DNA of 64,000 bases, from contig OY282420.1 in assembly GCA_958295955.1 (NCBI GenBank), forward strand, positions 2,928,435-2,992,434. The letters run 5' to 3'. The stretch is from an uncultured Bryobacterales bacterium (lineage in GTDB: Bacteria > Acidobacteriota > Terriglobia > Bryobacterales > UBA6623). The stretch's first letter is position 1. Every line of letters begins with the position of its first letter. Positions 33,844 through 42,210 of the stretch are shown here, piece after piece. The position numbers and the translations under genes were made by a program. Below the pieces are notes generated by a model. It made no database searches, was not told where the DNA came from, and worked only from the letters and a program-made list of their open reading frames with translations.

Positions 33844-35025
33844 ATGAGACTTCGACTGAGCGTTTTCTTGACCTTTGCCGCGGCCGCGGGCTTGGCGCAG
33901 CAAAAACCCTGCCCGATCGACGTATTCCTCGACGTCTCGCAATACGAGGGCGCCGGCGCCGAGTACCCCAAACCGCGCCTCGAAGCCGCTTGCGAAGGCG
34001 ACGAGCTGGTCGTCCGCTCGAACGGCATTCCACATTACGAGTTCATTCAAGTCACGCCGAACCCTCTGCTGGAACAGGACTACGAATTCCGTGTTCCGCT
34101 GAATCCGAAGAAGGCCGACAAACCGACCCCCATACCGCTGCTGGGCAGCGAAGGCTTCAGCGTCGGCGGGCTGGCGATCTTTGGGCCGAATGAAGGCCCG
34201 GTTCCGCAAGAAGCCGAGTTCGGCGATCCGGTGATGCACTCCATCATGGATGCCTGCATGGGGCACACGGCGCTCGAATATCACTACCATGCGCTGGTCC
34301 AGCGCTGCCTGAGCGACGTGAAAGACGGCGAGCGCTCGCCGGTCCTCGGCTTCGCCTACGACGGTTTCGCCATCCGCGGGCCTTGGGGCTGCCTCGACGC
34401 CGAATGCGCGGATGTCGTGAAATTCAAGAGCAGTTGGGAAAAAGTCGGCAACCCCGACACCGATTCCTGGGACGCCTTCGATTACGTAGCCAAGGAAGGA
34501 CCCGAGTACCTCGACCAGTGCAACGGCCACACCGATGAATCGGGCGACTATCACTATCACGCCACCGAAACGTGGCCCTACATCATCGGCTGCTATGCGG
34601 GCGAGCCGCTGGGGATGCGCAACCGCGGACGGCCGCGGCGTCAAGTCAGCGAGAACCGGTCCGGCCGCCGGCCGCGGCGGGGCCCGGGCGGCGGGCGTCC
34701 CGGCCCGGAGCAAGTCTCCCAGGCAGCGGCGGCCTTGGGCATGGACGCGGGCAAAGTCGCCGAGGCTTTGCGCGTCGAGCCCGGAAGCATCAAACCGGTG
34801 AACCCGGCCGCCGCCGCGCGCACGCTGGGCGTCGCCGAAACCGCGCTGCGGGAAGCCTTGGGCGGCGGCGGCAACCGCCCCCCGCGCGCCAACCAGAACC
34901 CGGCCGGCGAGCCGGAATGCTTCTTCCGCTGCGGCCAGAGCGACGAAGACGCGGTGGGCTGCACGTTGACGCCCGAGCACAAGGTCGTCTGCCACCGCCC
35001 CTGCGACGACAACAAGTGCGGGTAG
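33844..35025 (+). CDS. Secreted YHYH-domain protein with repeat and Cys-rich tail
   Basis: 393 residues with the signal peptide MRLRLSVFLTFAAAAGLAQQ. The YHYH domain (about residues 40-260) contains the name motif twice: ALEYHYHALV and GDYHYHATETWPYIIGCYAG. GFAYDGFAIRGPWG is another conserved block. Residues 260-345 are Arg/Gly/Pro-rich and include two related helices (LGMDAGKVAEALRV and LGVAETALREALGG). The last 35 residues hold six cysteines, suggesting disulfides or a metal site. YHYH proteins have no established activity. The short spacing to the dienelactone hydrolase suggests joint action on a substrate outside the cytoplasm. Confidence 0.8.
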   Translation: MRLRLSVFLTFAAAAGLAQQKPCPIDVFLDVSQYEGAGAEYPKPRLEAACEGDELVVRSNGIPHYEFIQVTPNPLLEQDYEFRVPLNPKKADKPTPIPLLGSEGFSVGGLAIFGPNEGPVPQEAEFGDPVMHSIMDACMGHTALEYHYHALVQRCLSDVKDGERSPVLGFAYDGFAIRGPWGCLDAECADVVKFKSSWEKVGNPDTDSWDAFDYVAKEGPEYLDQCNGHTDESGDYHYHATETWPYIIGCYAGEPLGMRNRGRPRRQVSENRSGRRPRRGPGGGRPGPEQVSQAAAALGMDAGKVAEALRVEPGSIKPVNPAAAARTLGVAETALREALGGGGNRPPRANQNPAGEPECFFRCGQSDEDAVGCTLTPEHKVVCHRPCDDNKCG

Positions 35026-35040
35026 CCTGAGGAATCGCCG

Positions 35041-37491
35041 CTAAGGCCGGTAGTCCACCCAGATCGGCGAAGCCCAGGCCATCTGCCCGTCCGTCTGCTG
35101 CAGCCGCACGTAGTAGTAGCTCTCGCCCGGCTCGGCAGTGTCGTCTCTGTAAGCGAAGGCGACATTGCGGGCGCCGGGGAGGCGCGAATAAAGGTATTCG
35201 TTGTTTTTGATGATCTGAATGTTGTCGATCGGCGCCGTGCCGCGCACGGCAATGCGTATCACCGGCGGCTCCGACACGGTGACCTCATCGCCCATAATCG
35301 CCTCGCCCAGGCGAACGTCGACAACGATGTTGTCCGTCGCGGCATAGGCATGGCGTTGCCGGAGCGCCCGGAAAATCCCTTGCCGGGTAGGCTCCTCGGC
35401 ATAAACGGCCGCATAGGAGACATGGGTCGAGCGGTGGTCGGACGAGGCGATGAAACCCATCTTGTAGCCTTTGGCCAAGGCGTTCTGCGCATACCCGACC
35501 TCGTACCGCTCGGCGGAATTGACGCGGGGAGCGCCCCGGCCTTCATAGCTCAAGCGGCAGCCCTGGTAGATTTCCAGCAGCGTTTGAAACGCCGGGTCGT
35601 GATAGCTCCAATCCGTACCGCCACCGGAGGCGATCGTGTGCGGGATCGTGATCGCGTCGGAACCCTTGAGCGCTTTCCACAAAGCCAACTCGTCCGGCCG
35701 GCGGGGGAACCTGGTATTGCGCTCTTCGCGCGGGACGGTGATCGGAACCGCCACCGCGCCGCGGTTCGGCGAAATCACGTTGCGGTGGCCGTAAGGAAAC
35801 GTGGGCGTGCGCTCGTAGCCGAACAGCGGCATGAAAACGCCCGGCAGGTGAAAGACATCGGCGAGTTTTTGCGTCCGCCACCAGTCGTAGGTTTCCAGCA
35901 GGCCGTCCTTGCCGGCGCCGCCGTAGGAGTGGTCGGTCGAAGCGATGAAGTCGAGTTCGGCGACGTCGATGGCGTAGCGGTACATGTCCCACAAGGTGCC
36001 GTCGTAGCCGCCGTCGCTTGAGATTTCGGTATGGCGGTGGAGATCGCCCCAATAAAGTCGATAGCGCTTCGTGCCCGCGGCAACCTCGTTGCGGCGGTCG
36101 CCGGCGGCCGTGTGGCGGTGGCCGCGCAGCGCTCCGGGCGCGATCGGATGCAACTCCGGCGGAGGCTGCGCCGACGTTCCGCGCAGCGGTTCGATTTTCC
36201 GGTGGGCGACAAAGCCGTGGCGCTGCTCGATGGGCTTGACCCGGTTCGCCGCGGCGTCGTAACGCCCGTCGGCCGCGAAAAAGACATCCAGCGATTCTCC
36301 GTCCTGCAGCACGACGGCAGGGCGGTTGTCGTTGCTGCCCGCGCTGTCTTCCAGCACGATCGGCTCGGTCCAGCGGTCGGTTGCATAAGCCGAAGCGTAA
36401 ATGCGCCAACCCAGCGGGCGCTCGGCCATGCCGCCGCCGTCGTTGCGCCGCAGCCAGCGCCGGAAGAACAGCCAGGGAACGCCCGCGCCGTCGACGGCAA
36501 AGTGGGGAATCTCCAGAACCCCCGCGGGCGGGTCGTCGGGCAGGACCGCGGCGATCGACGCCCGCGGCGTCCAGCGGCGGCCTTGCGCATAGACCGCGAT
36601 GCCGATGCCTTGGTCGTAGCGCAGGCTGACCTTTTGGCCGACGCGCCCGCGCGGGTCGGGCGCGCTCCAGTCGGCCGGCTCGCCCCAGTCGCCCTCGGTG
36701 CTGTCGATATTCCAGTGCGGCATGTCGAGCGCCCAGTTGGGGCCCTGGTTGTCCCAGGCGATCCAGGCGCGGTCCTCTTTGTCGATGGCGATTGCGGCTC
36801 TGGCTTCGAAATCCGGTGAGTCGGCAATCGGAATTTCGGGACCCATCTCGCCGTTCTCGAAAATGCGCAGGAACACGTCGTAGTCGCCGTGCCGATAGGT
36901 GTCGTAAGCGATATGGAGACGGTCTTGAGAGTCCAAGGCGATCGCCGGCTCCCATTCGCCGGCCTCGTGGCTGCTGACGGCGATCGCAGCGGACCAGCGG
37001 ACGCCGTCAAAAACCTTCAAATAGATATTCCCGTCGCCGGTGCGGAACGATTGCCACGCCAGATACAGATTGCCATTTGAATCCGCCGCGAGGCGGTGGT
37101 GAAAATCCGCTCCCGGCGCTTCGGTGAGGCGGTAGATCGGCGACCAGCGCTTGCCGTCGAACTTGCGCGCGTAAATGTCGAAGTTCCCCTCGACCTGCGC
37201 GGCCCAGGCGATCCACAGCGCGCCGTCGGGCGTCGCCGCCGCCGCCGTCTTCAAGAAGTCTCCGGGCGTCGGGGTGATCGTCTCGGCGGGCTGCCAGCCG
37301 GCGGCGGTCCGCCGGCGAACTTTGACCACGTCGCTGCCGTGCTGGTCGTAACTGAGAAACGCCAGCCACAGATCGCCGTTCGCAGCGACCGCCGCCGCGG
37401 GGTAGTCGGCATAGTCCTCGGGGGAAGAGAGACGCTCGGCGGGCGCGGTCGCCGCGATCGCCGGAACAAAAAGAAGCGCAAAAATTTTCAC
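35041..37491 (-). CDS. Secreted propeller-PHP fusion (DUF3604-like)
   Basis: 816 residues from the GTG at 37491. MKIFALLFVPAIAATAP is the signal peptide. Residues 20-440 contain repeated blades of the kind GDLWLAFLSYD, GALWIAWAAQ and GNLYLAWQSF, probably a sialidase-like beta-propeller. From about residue 485 a PHP-type metal site follows: LYWGDLHRHTEISSDGGYDG, ASTDHSYGG, TIPHTIASGGG and IASSDHRSTH. The histidines and aspartates of that site are intact. The C-terminal 100 residues look Ig-like. Activity is unknown; PHP domains commonly hydrolyse phosphoesters. TACAAT lies six bases before the start. Confidence 0.78.
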   Translation of the reverse strand: MKIFALLFVPAIAATAPAERLSSPEDYADYPAAAVAANGDLWLAFLSYDQHGSDVVKVRRRTAAGWQPAETITPTPGDFLKTAAAATPDGALWIAWAAQVEGNFDIYARKFDGKRWSPIYRLTEAPGADFHHRLAADSNGNLYLAWQSFRTGDGNIYLKVFDGVRWSAAIAVSSHEAGEWEPAIALDSQDRLHIAYDTYRHGDYDVFLRIFENGEMGPEIPIADSPDFEARAAIAIDKEDRAWIAWDNQGPNWALDMPHWNIDSTEGDWGEPADWSAPDPRGRVGQKVSLRYDQGIGIAVYAQGRRWTPRASIAAVLPDDPPAGVLEIPHFAVDGAGVPWLFFRRWLRRNDGGGMAERPLGWRIYASAYATDRWTEPIVLEDSAGSNDNRPAVVLQDGESLDVFFAADGRYDAAANRVKPIEQRHGFVAHRKIEPLRGTSAQPPPELHPIAPGALRGHRHTAAGDRRNEVAAGTKRYRLYWGDLHRHTEISSDGGYDGTLWDMYRYAIDVAELDFIASTDHSYGGAGKDGLLETYDWWRTQKLADVFHLPGVFMPLFGYERTPTFPYGHRNVISPNRGAVAVPITVPREERNTRFPRRPDELALWKALKGSDAITIPHTIASGGGTDWSYHDPAFQTLLEIYQGCRLSYEGRGAPRVNSAERYEVGYAQNALAKGYKMGFIASSDHRSTHVSYAAVYAEEPTRQGIFRALRQRHAYAATDNIVVDVRLGEAIMGDEVTVSEPPVIRIAVRGTAPIDNIQIIKNNEYLYSRLPGARNVAFAYRDDTAEPGESYYYVRLQQTDGQMAWASPIWVDYRP

Positions 37492-37497
37492 GCTCGG

Positions 37498-37503
37498 ATT
37501 GTA
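37498..37503 (-). promoter_or_regulatory. -10-like box six bases before the propeller-PHP gene
   Basis: On the minus strand TACAAT, then ccgagc, then the GTG at 37491. No Shine-Dalgarno sequence or consensus -35 is present. Confidence 0.45.
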
Positions 37504-37531
37504 GCGGAAAATTACGCTGGGCAGCGAAGCT

Positions 37532-37768
37532 TCAGAATATGCGAACTTTACGATTCTGGAGGTAGGCGAACAGCGCCGCCAAGCCGCCGAGCAGGAAGAT
37601 CGCCTTCAAAACGCGGAGCAGACTGAAGAACCAGCCAATGCCGATGCCCAAGGCCGCCCATTGAACCCACCAGTGCCCGGGCGTCGTCATCCAGTTGATG
37701 ACGGCCGGCATGACGAGCAGCATGGGACCCACAAACAAAAACTTTACGGATTCCAACGTTCCTTTCAC
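37532..37768 (-). CDS. Small membrane protein of unknown function
   Basis: 78 residues from the GTG at 37768. Two or three hydrophobic segments are present (FLFVGPMLLVMPAVI, WAALGIGIGWFFSLL and AIFLLGGLAALFAYL), and the C-terminal NRKVRIF is basic, suggesting a cytoplasmic end. A perfect TATAAT (37791-37786) lies 17 bases upstream and GGGAGAG serves as ribosome site. That combination supports a real gene. No family is recognised. Confidence 0.6.
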   Translation of the reverse strand: MKGTLESVKFLFVGPMLLVMPAVINWMTTPGHWWVQWAALGIGIGWFFSLLRVLKAIFLLGGLAALFAYLQNRKVRIF

Positions 37769-37785
37769 TGCACTCTCCCGTCAGC

Positions 37786-37791
37786 ATTATA
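37786..37791 (-). promoter_or_regulatory. -10 box of the small membrane-protein gene
   Basis: Perfect TATAAT on the minus strand, 17 bases before the GTG at 37768. A clear -35 is not seen. Confidence 0.45.
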
Positions 37792-37862
37792 GTACGAGAA
37801 TTCGGTTCCGGTTGTTCCGGAAAAATTCCTGAAAAAACGCGGACGGTCCTGCGGATATGCCT

Positions 37863-39197
37863 CTACGGAACCGGCCACCAGCGATCGAGCGCCGCTCGCA
37901 GCCGGCGGGCAATCTCCGGGCGGTCCGCCGCGCGATCCTCTGCTTCCAGCGGGTCGTCGATCACGTTGTAAAGCTCCGGCTCGCTGCGCATCCAATCGGG
38001 AAAGCGGCCCCTGATGGTCAGAGCGACATCTTCGTTGGGCGCGTAGGGAACGATCAGCTTCCAGCCGTCTGCGCGCACGACGGAGCGGTACTTCAGGTTG
38101 CGCAGCGGAACGTTGACATCCACTGCGGTATGCGCGAAGAGGGCGCCGAATACTTGCTTCCGCCGGGCCAGCCGGGCCGTATCGCGCAGGTCAATGCCCG
38201 GCATACGCGGCGGCGGCTCGATCCCGGCAATGCTCAGGATCGTCGGGGCCGGGTCGATGCTGCTGACCAGGGTCCGTTCGTCGCGGCCGGGCGCGATCTT
38301 TCCGGGCCAGCGCACCATGATCGGCGTGCGGACTCCGGCATCGTACGGCGAAATTTTCGCCCGGCTCTCGTACCATGCCTGCCGCTCGCGGTCGGTCTGA
38401 ATCCAACCGTTGTCTTGCAGGTACAGCACGACGGTGTTCTCGCGCAGTCCTTGCGCGTCAAGGCGGCCGAGCAGCGCGCCGACCGTTTCGTCGAACCACT
38501 CGCACATCGCGTAGTATTTCGCCACCGCCTCCGATCTGCCGGGCGCGCGGTACGCCGCCAGCAGCCGTTCGGGCGGATTGTGCGGCGTATGCGGCAGGAA
38601 CGGCGCGTACCACAGGAAGAACGGCTTTTCGCCCGCTTCCGCGATGAAGTCGTAAATCGGCTGCATCGTCTCGCGGCCGATCTTGAGACCCTCGTCGCCG
38701 TGCCGCCCGCCGCGCTCGACGTCCCCGTGGGTCATGCAATGGGTGAACCCGCCGCAGCGGCACTGCCCTTCCCACCACTTGCCGGACTGGTGGCTGAGGT
38801 ATCCCCGTTGCTGCAGCAAAGCGGCGACCGTCTCCGACTTCGTAAAAACATCCACCATGCGGGCGCGGTTCTCGGCGTCCCGCGCCGCGCCGTCCGGATC
38901 GTTGCCCGTAATCCCGTGTTGGTGCGGGTAAAGCCCGGTCATGATTGTGGCCAGACTCGGACGGCATAACGCCGTGGGCACGTAACCGCGGGTGTACACC
39001 ATGCTCTCCGCGGCCAGTTTGTCGAGGTGCGGGGTGCGGATCGCTTCGTGTCCCATGAACGAATAGTCCGTCCATGCCTGATCGTCGGAAATAATCAGTA
39101 CGATATTCGGCGGCCGCTCGGTCTTTTGGCTGCAGGCGGCAAGAGCGGACAGGACCGCCATCAGGGCGCCGGCAAGCCGGCCTTGTTGCAAGATCAT
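37863..39197 (-). CDS. Sulfatase-family lipoprotein with altered signature
   Basis: About 444 residues from the ATG at 39197, giving the lipoprotein signal MILQQGRLAGALMAVLSALA with the lipobox AAC. Earlier in-frame starts give a non-coding-like leader. RPPNIVLIISDDQAWTDYSF has the metal-binding Asp pair. ALCRPSLATIMTGLYPHQHG is the active-site region. Standard type I sulfatases need C/S-x-P-x-R for formylglycine formation; here the Arg is Leu (CRPSL). It may rely on variant maturation or have phosphohydrolase activity. No maturase gene (FGE or anSME) is adjacent. Confidence 0.82.
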   Translation of the reverse strand: MILQQGRLAGALMAVLSALAACSQKTERPPNIVLIISDDQAWTDYSFMGHEAIRTPHLDKLAAESMVYTRGYVPTALCRPSLATIMTGLYPHQHGITGNDPDGAARDAENRARMVDVFTKSETVAALLQQRGYLSHQSGKWWEGQCRCGGFTHCMTHGDVERGGRHGDEGLKIGRETMQPIYDFIAEAGEKPFFLWYAPFLPHTPHNPPERLLAAYRAPGRSEAVAKYYAMCEWFDETVGALLGRLDAQGLRENTVVLYLQDNGWIQTDRERQAWYESRAKISPYDAGVRTPIMVRWPGKIAPGRDERTLVSSIDPAPTILSIAGIEPPPRMPGIDLRDTARLARRKQVFGALFAHTAVDVNVPLRNLKYRSVVRADGWKLIVPYAPNEDVALTIRGRFPDWMRSEPELYNVIDDPLEAEDRAADRPEIARRLRAALDRWWPVP

Positions 39198-39435
39198 CGG
39201 TCCGGATCCACTCGAAAATTTCTTTGAAGATGCGCCGTTGCGGGTTCCGGCGGCAAGACTGACGCGCTCAATGGTATCAGGATTTTCAGACGCCGCTCGG
39301 GTCGGAGTTTTGTCCAAAGAGAGCTGGGATTGAAAGAGGGGCGGATTCCAGGCAGAGATGAATCTGAGGAAGATGCGGGCAACGATCGACAGGCAGGCCC
39401 CGCCGCGGCGCGCGAGCAAGACAGGTCGACGATAA
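39198..39435. other. Gene-free gap between tRNA-Glu and the sulfatase gene
   Basis: 238 bases separate the tRNA 3' end from the sulfatase start. The open frames extending upstream of the sulfatase look non-coding (mixed composition, no ribosome site). No hairpin with a T-run or clear promoter was seen. Confidence 0.4.
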
Positions 39436-39513
39436 TGGCGTCCCCAGCGGGATTCGAACCCGCGTTGCCGCCGTGAAAGGGCGGTGTCCTAGGCCGGGCT
39501 AGACGATGGGGAC
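39436..39513 (-). tRNA. tRNA-Glu (anticodon UUC)
   Basis: On the minus strand the acceptor GTCCCCA pairs with TGGGGAC. The anticodon stem-loop CCGCC-CTTTCAC-GGCGG carries TTC, and the T arm GCGGG-TTCGAAT-CCCGC is perfect. The 3' end encodes GCCA. TAAAAT at 39560-39555 may be the -10 about 40 bases upstream, without a convincing -35. Confidence 0.95.
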
Positions 39514-39601
39514 TCGCTGCGTCGAGACGCCGGACGGCATCCGACCTACGTTTGATTTTATCACGGCCTGCTCGACCGCTCCGGTGCGCAAGATCTCCGC
39601 T

Positions 39602-41068
39602 CTAACGTTTTGCCAATCCGGCTTCGACCGCGATCGGCTGGGCGGCGATCTCTTCGCCTTCGCTCAGGCCGTCCAGAACGACGGCTTGCGTATCGCTGAT
39701 GGAGCCGATTCGCACTTCTCTTTCAGAGAAAGAATCGCCGTCACGCACCCAGACGACCCGGCTGTCGCCGCGCTCTTCCATTGCCGCCCGCGGGATGACG
39801 AGTGCCGAGTCCGACTCTTCCACGAGGATGTCGGCGCTCGCCGAAAGATCGGGGCTGACCCGCTCGTCTTGGCTCAGGATTTCGATTTCGATGGCAACCT
39901 GCTTGACCCACTGATCGCGGGAACCGGACGAGCCGGGGGGGCCGCGCCCGCCGCTGCTCCCTCCTGATTTGGCCATCGCGCCGACCGAAGCCACGCGGCC
40001 TTTGAACGTAACTTCAGGATACGCATCGAGTTGGACCGCAACGGGCGACCCCATCCGCACCATCTGGCTATCCACCTGGTTGAGATTGGCAAAAACCGCC
40101 ATCTTCGACAGATCGACTACCCTCATGAAATAAGAACCGGGGCGCACCTCGTCTCCGGGGGAGGCTTGGGCAAGGCTCCCGCGCTGAAATACGGTTTCGA
40201 TGACGACCAAGCCCGCTACGGGACTGCGCAGTTGCATCTTTTGCATGTCGAATTGCGTGCGTTCGAGACGCTTCTCTTCCTGGGAGACGCCGAGATCCAG
40301 ACTGCGCAACTCGGCCGCATCCGCAATCTCTTGCAGGCGGACCTGCTCTGCAAGCTGCTCGATCGTGACTTGGCCTTCTTCGGCCAAGAGACGCAATATC
40401 TCCGCTTCGATATCCGACCTGACCTCGGACGTGCGGACATCGAGCTCGGCCTTGCCGGCGTCTCCTTTGGCCGTGCGGTATTCCTGCCGCAGAGTCTCGG
40501 TGGCGATCATGATCTCGCCCTTGCGCGTGCCGACCTGCGCGCGCGTCTGCGCCAGCATCGATTCAAAATCGTCCAGGATGTCCGCCGTCCGCTTGGATTC
40601 GAACTCGGCGACGATATCGTCTTTTTCCACTATGCTTCCCGGCTCGGCGAGAGTGGCGATGATCAGGCCGCCGCCGCCCGCGCCGCCGCCGCGGTCGCGG
40701 CCGCCGCGCATTTGCGGTGTGCGGATCATGGCGAAATTCTTGGCGCCGATCGTTCCGCCGATGCGGATGGTTCTGGCGAATCGGGTTTTTTCGACTTTTA
40801 CCGTCTCGACCGTCCCGGCGGTGACCTGGGCGGTCTCGGCGCCGCTCTCGGCGGCGCTCCAAACAGCCGCGCCGACCGCGGCCCCGAGCGCCAGCATCAG
40901 CCCCGCCGCCCACAACGGAAACCGCGGCGGTTTTTCGGCGGGGGGATCGGGTATAAGCTGCGGGCCGGGCTGCTCCGACGGCGGCCGAGCCGGCGCCGGC
41001 TCGGGCAACCCGCTGTCGAACTGCCACGGTAGAATGCGCATTGCCGGGAACCAAGCTGTCGTGCCCAT
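39602..41068 (-). CDS. RND/HlyD-type periplasmic adaptor (orphan)
   Basis: 488 residues. A cytoplasmic Pro-rich N-terminus of about 50 residues precedes a membrane anchor (LWAAGLMLALGAAVGAAVW). A lipoyl/barrel-sandwich half follows (IATLAEPGSIVEKDDIVAEF), then a long coiled-coil hairpin, the second lipoyl half (MQLRSPVAGLVVIETVFQRG) and beta-barrel domains. Such adaptors link an inner-membrane pump to an outer-membrane channel. No pump or TolC-like gene is adjacent. A Gly-rich insert (RGGRDRGGGAGGGG) in the first lipoyl half is unusual. A perfect TATAAT (41102-41097) lies 28 bases upstream. Confidence 0.82.
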   Translation of the reverse strand: MGTTAWFPAMRILPWQFDSGLPEPAPARPPSEQPGPQLIPDPPAEKPPRFPLWAAGLMLALGAAVGAAVWSAAESGAETAQVTAGTVETVKVEKTRFARTIRIGGTIGAKNFAMIRTPQMRGGRDRGGGAGGGGLIIATLAEPGSIVEKDDIVAEFESKRTADILDDFESMLAQTRAQVGTRKGEIMIATETLRQEYRTAKGDAGKAELDVRTSEVRSDIEAEILRLLAEEGQVTIEQLAEQVRLQEIADAAELRSLDLGVSQEEKRLERTQFDMQKMQLRSPVAGLVVIETVFQRGSLAQASPGDEVRPGSYFMRVVDLSKMAVFANLNQVDSQMVRMGSPVAVQLDAYPEVTFKGRVASVGAMAKSGGSSGGRGPPGSSGSRDQWVKQVAIEIEILSQDERVSPDLSASADILVEESDSALVIPRAAMEERGDSRVVWVRDGDSFSEREVRIGSISDTQAVVLDGLSEGEEIAAQPIAVEAGLAKR

Positions 41069-41096
41069 CGGTCTGCCTCTCGAACGAACTGTAACG

Positions 41097-41102
41097 ATTA
41101 TA
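41097..41102 (-). promoter_or_regulatory. -10 box of the adaptor gene
   Basis: TATAAT on the minus strand, 28 bases before the ATG at 41068. It lies in the 164-base divergent gap shared with the DsbA-like gene. Confidence 0.4.
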
Positions 41103-41219
41103 TGGCGTCACCCGAGAGACGCGGGGTTATTCCCGCGGATGGCATTTACTTAGTTTTAACAATTCCCCGCGAGGCCGCGGCGGTGCGGACAACGGCAACG
41201 AGAAGCGGCAAGCCGCGCG

Positions 41220-41225
41220 TACAAT
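41220..41225 (+). promoter_or_regulatory. -10-like box seven bases before the DsbA-like gene
   Basis: TACAAT followed by aaaaact and the ATG at 41233. No ribosome-binding sequence is present, which predicts a leaderless or near-leaderless message. Confidence 0.45.
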
Positions 41226-41232
41226 AAAAACT

Positions 41233-42207
41233 ATGCGCCGCTTGTCGCCTCTGCTCTTCGCATCGATCCTCGCCTTCGCGCCGGCCGCCCGCGGCCAAGA
41301 GCTGTCGCCTCTGGACGAGCCGCAAGCAAAAGCGTCAAAACCCGTCCCCCCCACGAATGCGCGCGACAAGGCGGATCTCGAGTTTTACGTCAGGCACCTG
41401 TTCGTCTGGGGCCCGCAGGTCGCGGTTGCGGTGGGCGAATACAAGGAATCGGCGATCCCGGGAATGCTGGAGGTCGAAGTCACCGCAAGCTTCCGGCAGT
41501 CTTCCCAGAAGAAAACCTTTTACGTATCGCAGGACGGACAACACGTCGTCCAGGGGACGGTTTACAAGATCGACGACAACCCCTTTCGGCCGGTTCTCGA
41601 CACGATCGACAACACGGGCGCGCCTGCATTCGGAACCGAAGGGGCTGCGGTGGTCGTCACCGTGTTCAGCGATTTTCAATGCCCCTATTGCGCCCGGGAA
41701 GCCAAGGTTTTGCGCACGCAACTCAAGGACGAATACGGCGGCAAGGCGCGCGTCTATTTTCGAGACTTCCCGCTGACTCAGAAACACGACTGGGCGCTGG
41801 CGGCCGCCGTCGCCGGCCAATGCGTGCAGGCTCAATCGCCCGAGGCATTCTGGACGTACCACGACCGGGTATTCGAAAACCAGAGAACGCTCACTGCCAA
41901 GAACCTGGTTGACAAGACGCTGGAGTTCATGGCCGGCAGCGGAATCGACAGCGCAAAGCTGAAGTCCTGCATCGACTCTCGCGAGACGTTGAAAGTCGTC
42001 GAAATGTCGCTCGCCGAGGGGCGGGCGGCCGGGGTCAATTCCACGCCGACGGTTTTCGTGAACGGGCGGAAAATGCCGGGCACGCCGCAATGGACGCAGT
42101 TGAAAGCGGTGATCGACTACGAGTTGGAGTACCAGCAGGTGACGCACAACTCCGGCGACGATTGCGGCTGCGCGTTGAACATCACGCTGCCGGGGTTTGA
42201 GAACTAA
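41233..42207 (+). CDS. Exported DsbA-like thiol oxidoreductase
   Basis: 324 residues. MRRLSPLLFASILAFAPAAR is the signal peptide. Residues 45-120 form an extra N-terminal domain. The thioredoxin-like part has VFSDFQCPYCAREAKVL with the redox pair Cys150-Cys153 (CPYC), and the cis-proline loop NSTPTVFVNGRKMPGTP. It resembles the DsbA/BdbD-like Thioredoxin_4 group, which introduces or isomerises disulfides in exported proteins. Further cysteines near the C-terminus (DDCGCA) may be structural or redox-active. The M28 peptidase gene starts three bases after its stop, so the two are co-expressed. Confidence 0.88.
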   Translation: MRRLSPLLFASILAFAPAARGQELSPLDEPQAKASKPVPPTNARDKADLEFYVRHLFVWGPQVAVAVGEYKESAIPGMLEVEVTASFRQSSQKKTFYVSQDGQHVVQGTVYKIDDNPFRPVLDTIDNTGAPAFGTEGAAVVVTVFSDFQCPYCAREAKVLRTQLKDEYGGKARVYFRDFPLTQKHDWALAAAVAGQCVQAQSPEAFWTYHDRVFENQRTLTAKNLVDKTLEFMAGSGIDSAKLKSCIDSRETLKVVEMSLAEGRAAGVNSTPTVFVNGRKMPGTPQWTQLKAVIDYELEYQQVTHNSGDDCGCALNITLPGFEN

Positions 42208-42210
42208 CCG

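Noticed and set aside
39541-39600. TGATAAAATC region considered as a full promoter of tRNA-Glu
   Set aside because: The -10 is acceptable but no -35 lies at 16-18 bases, so it is mentioned only in the tRNA entry.
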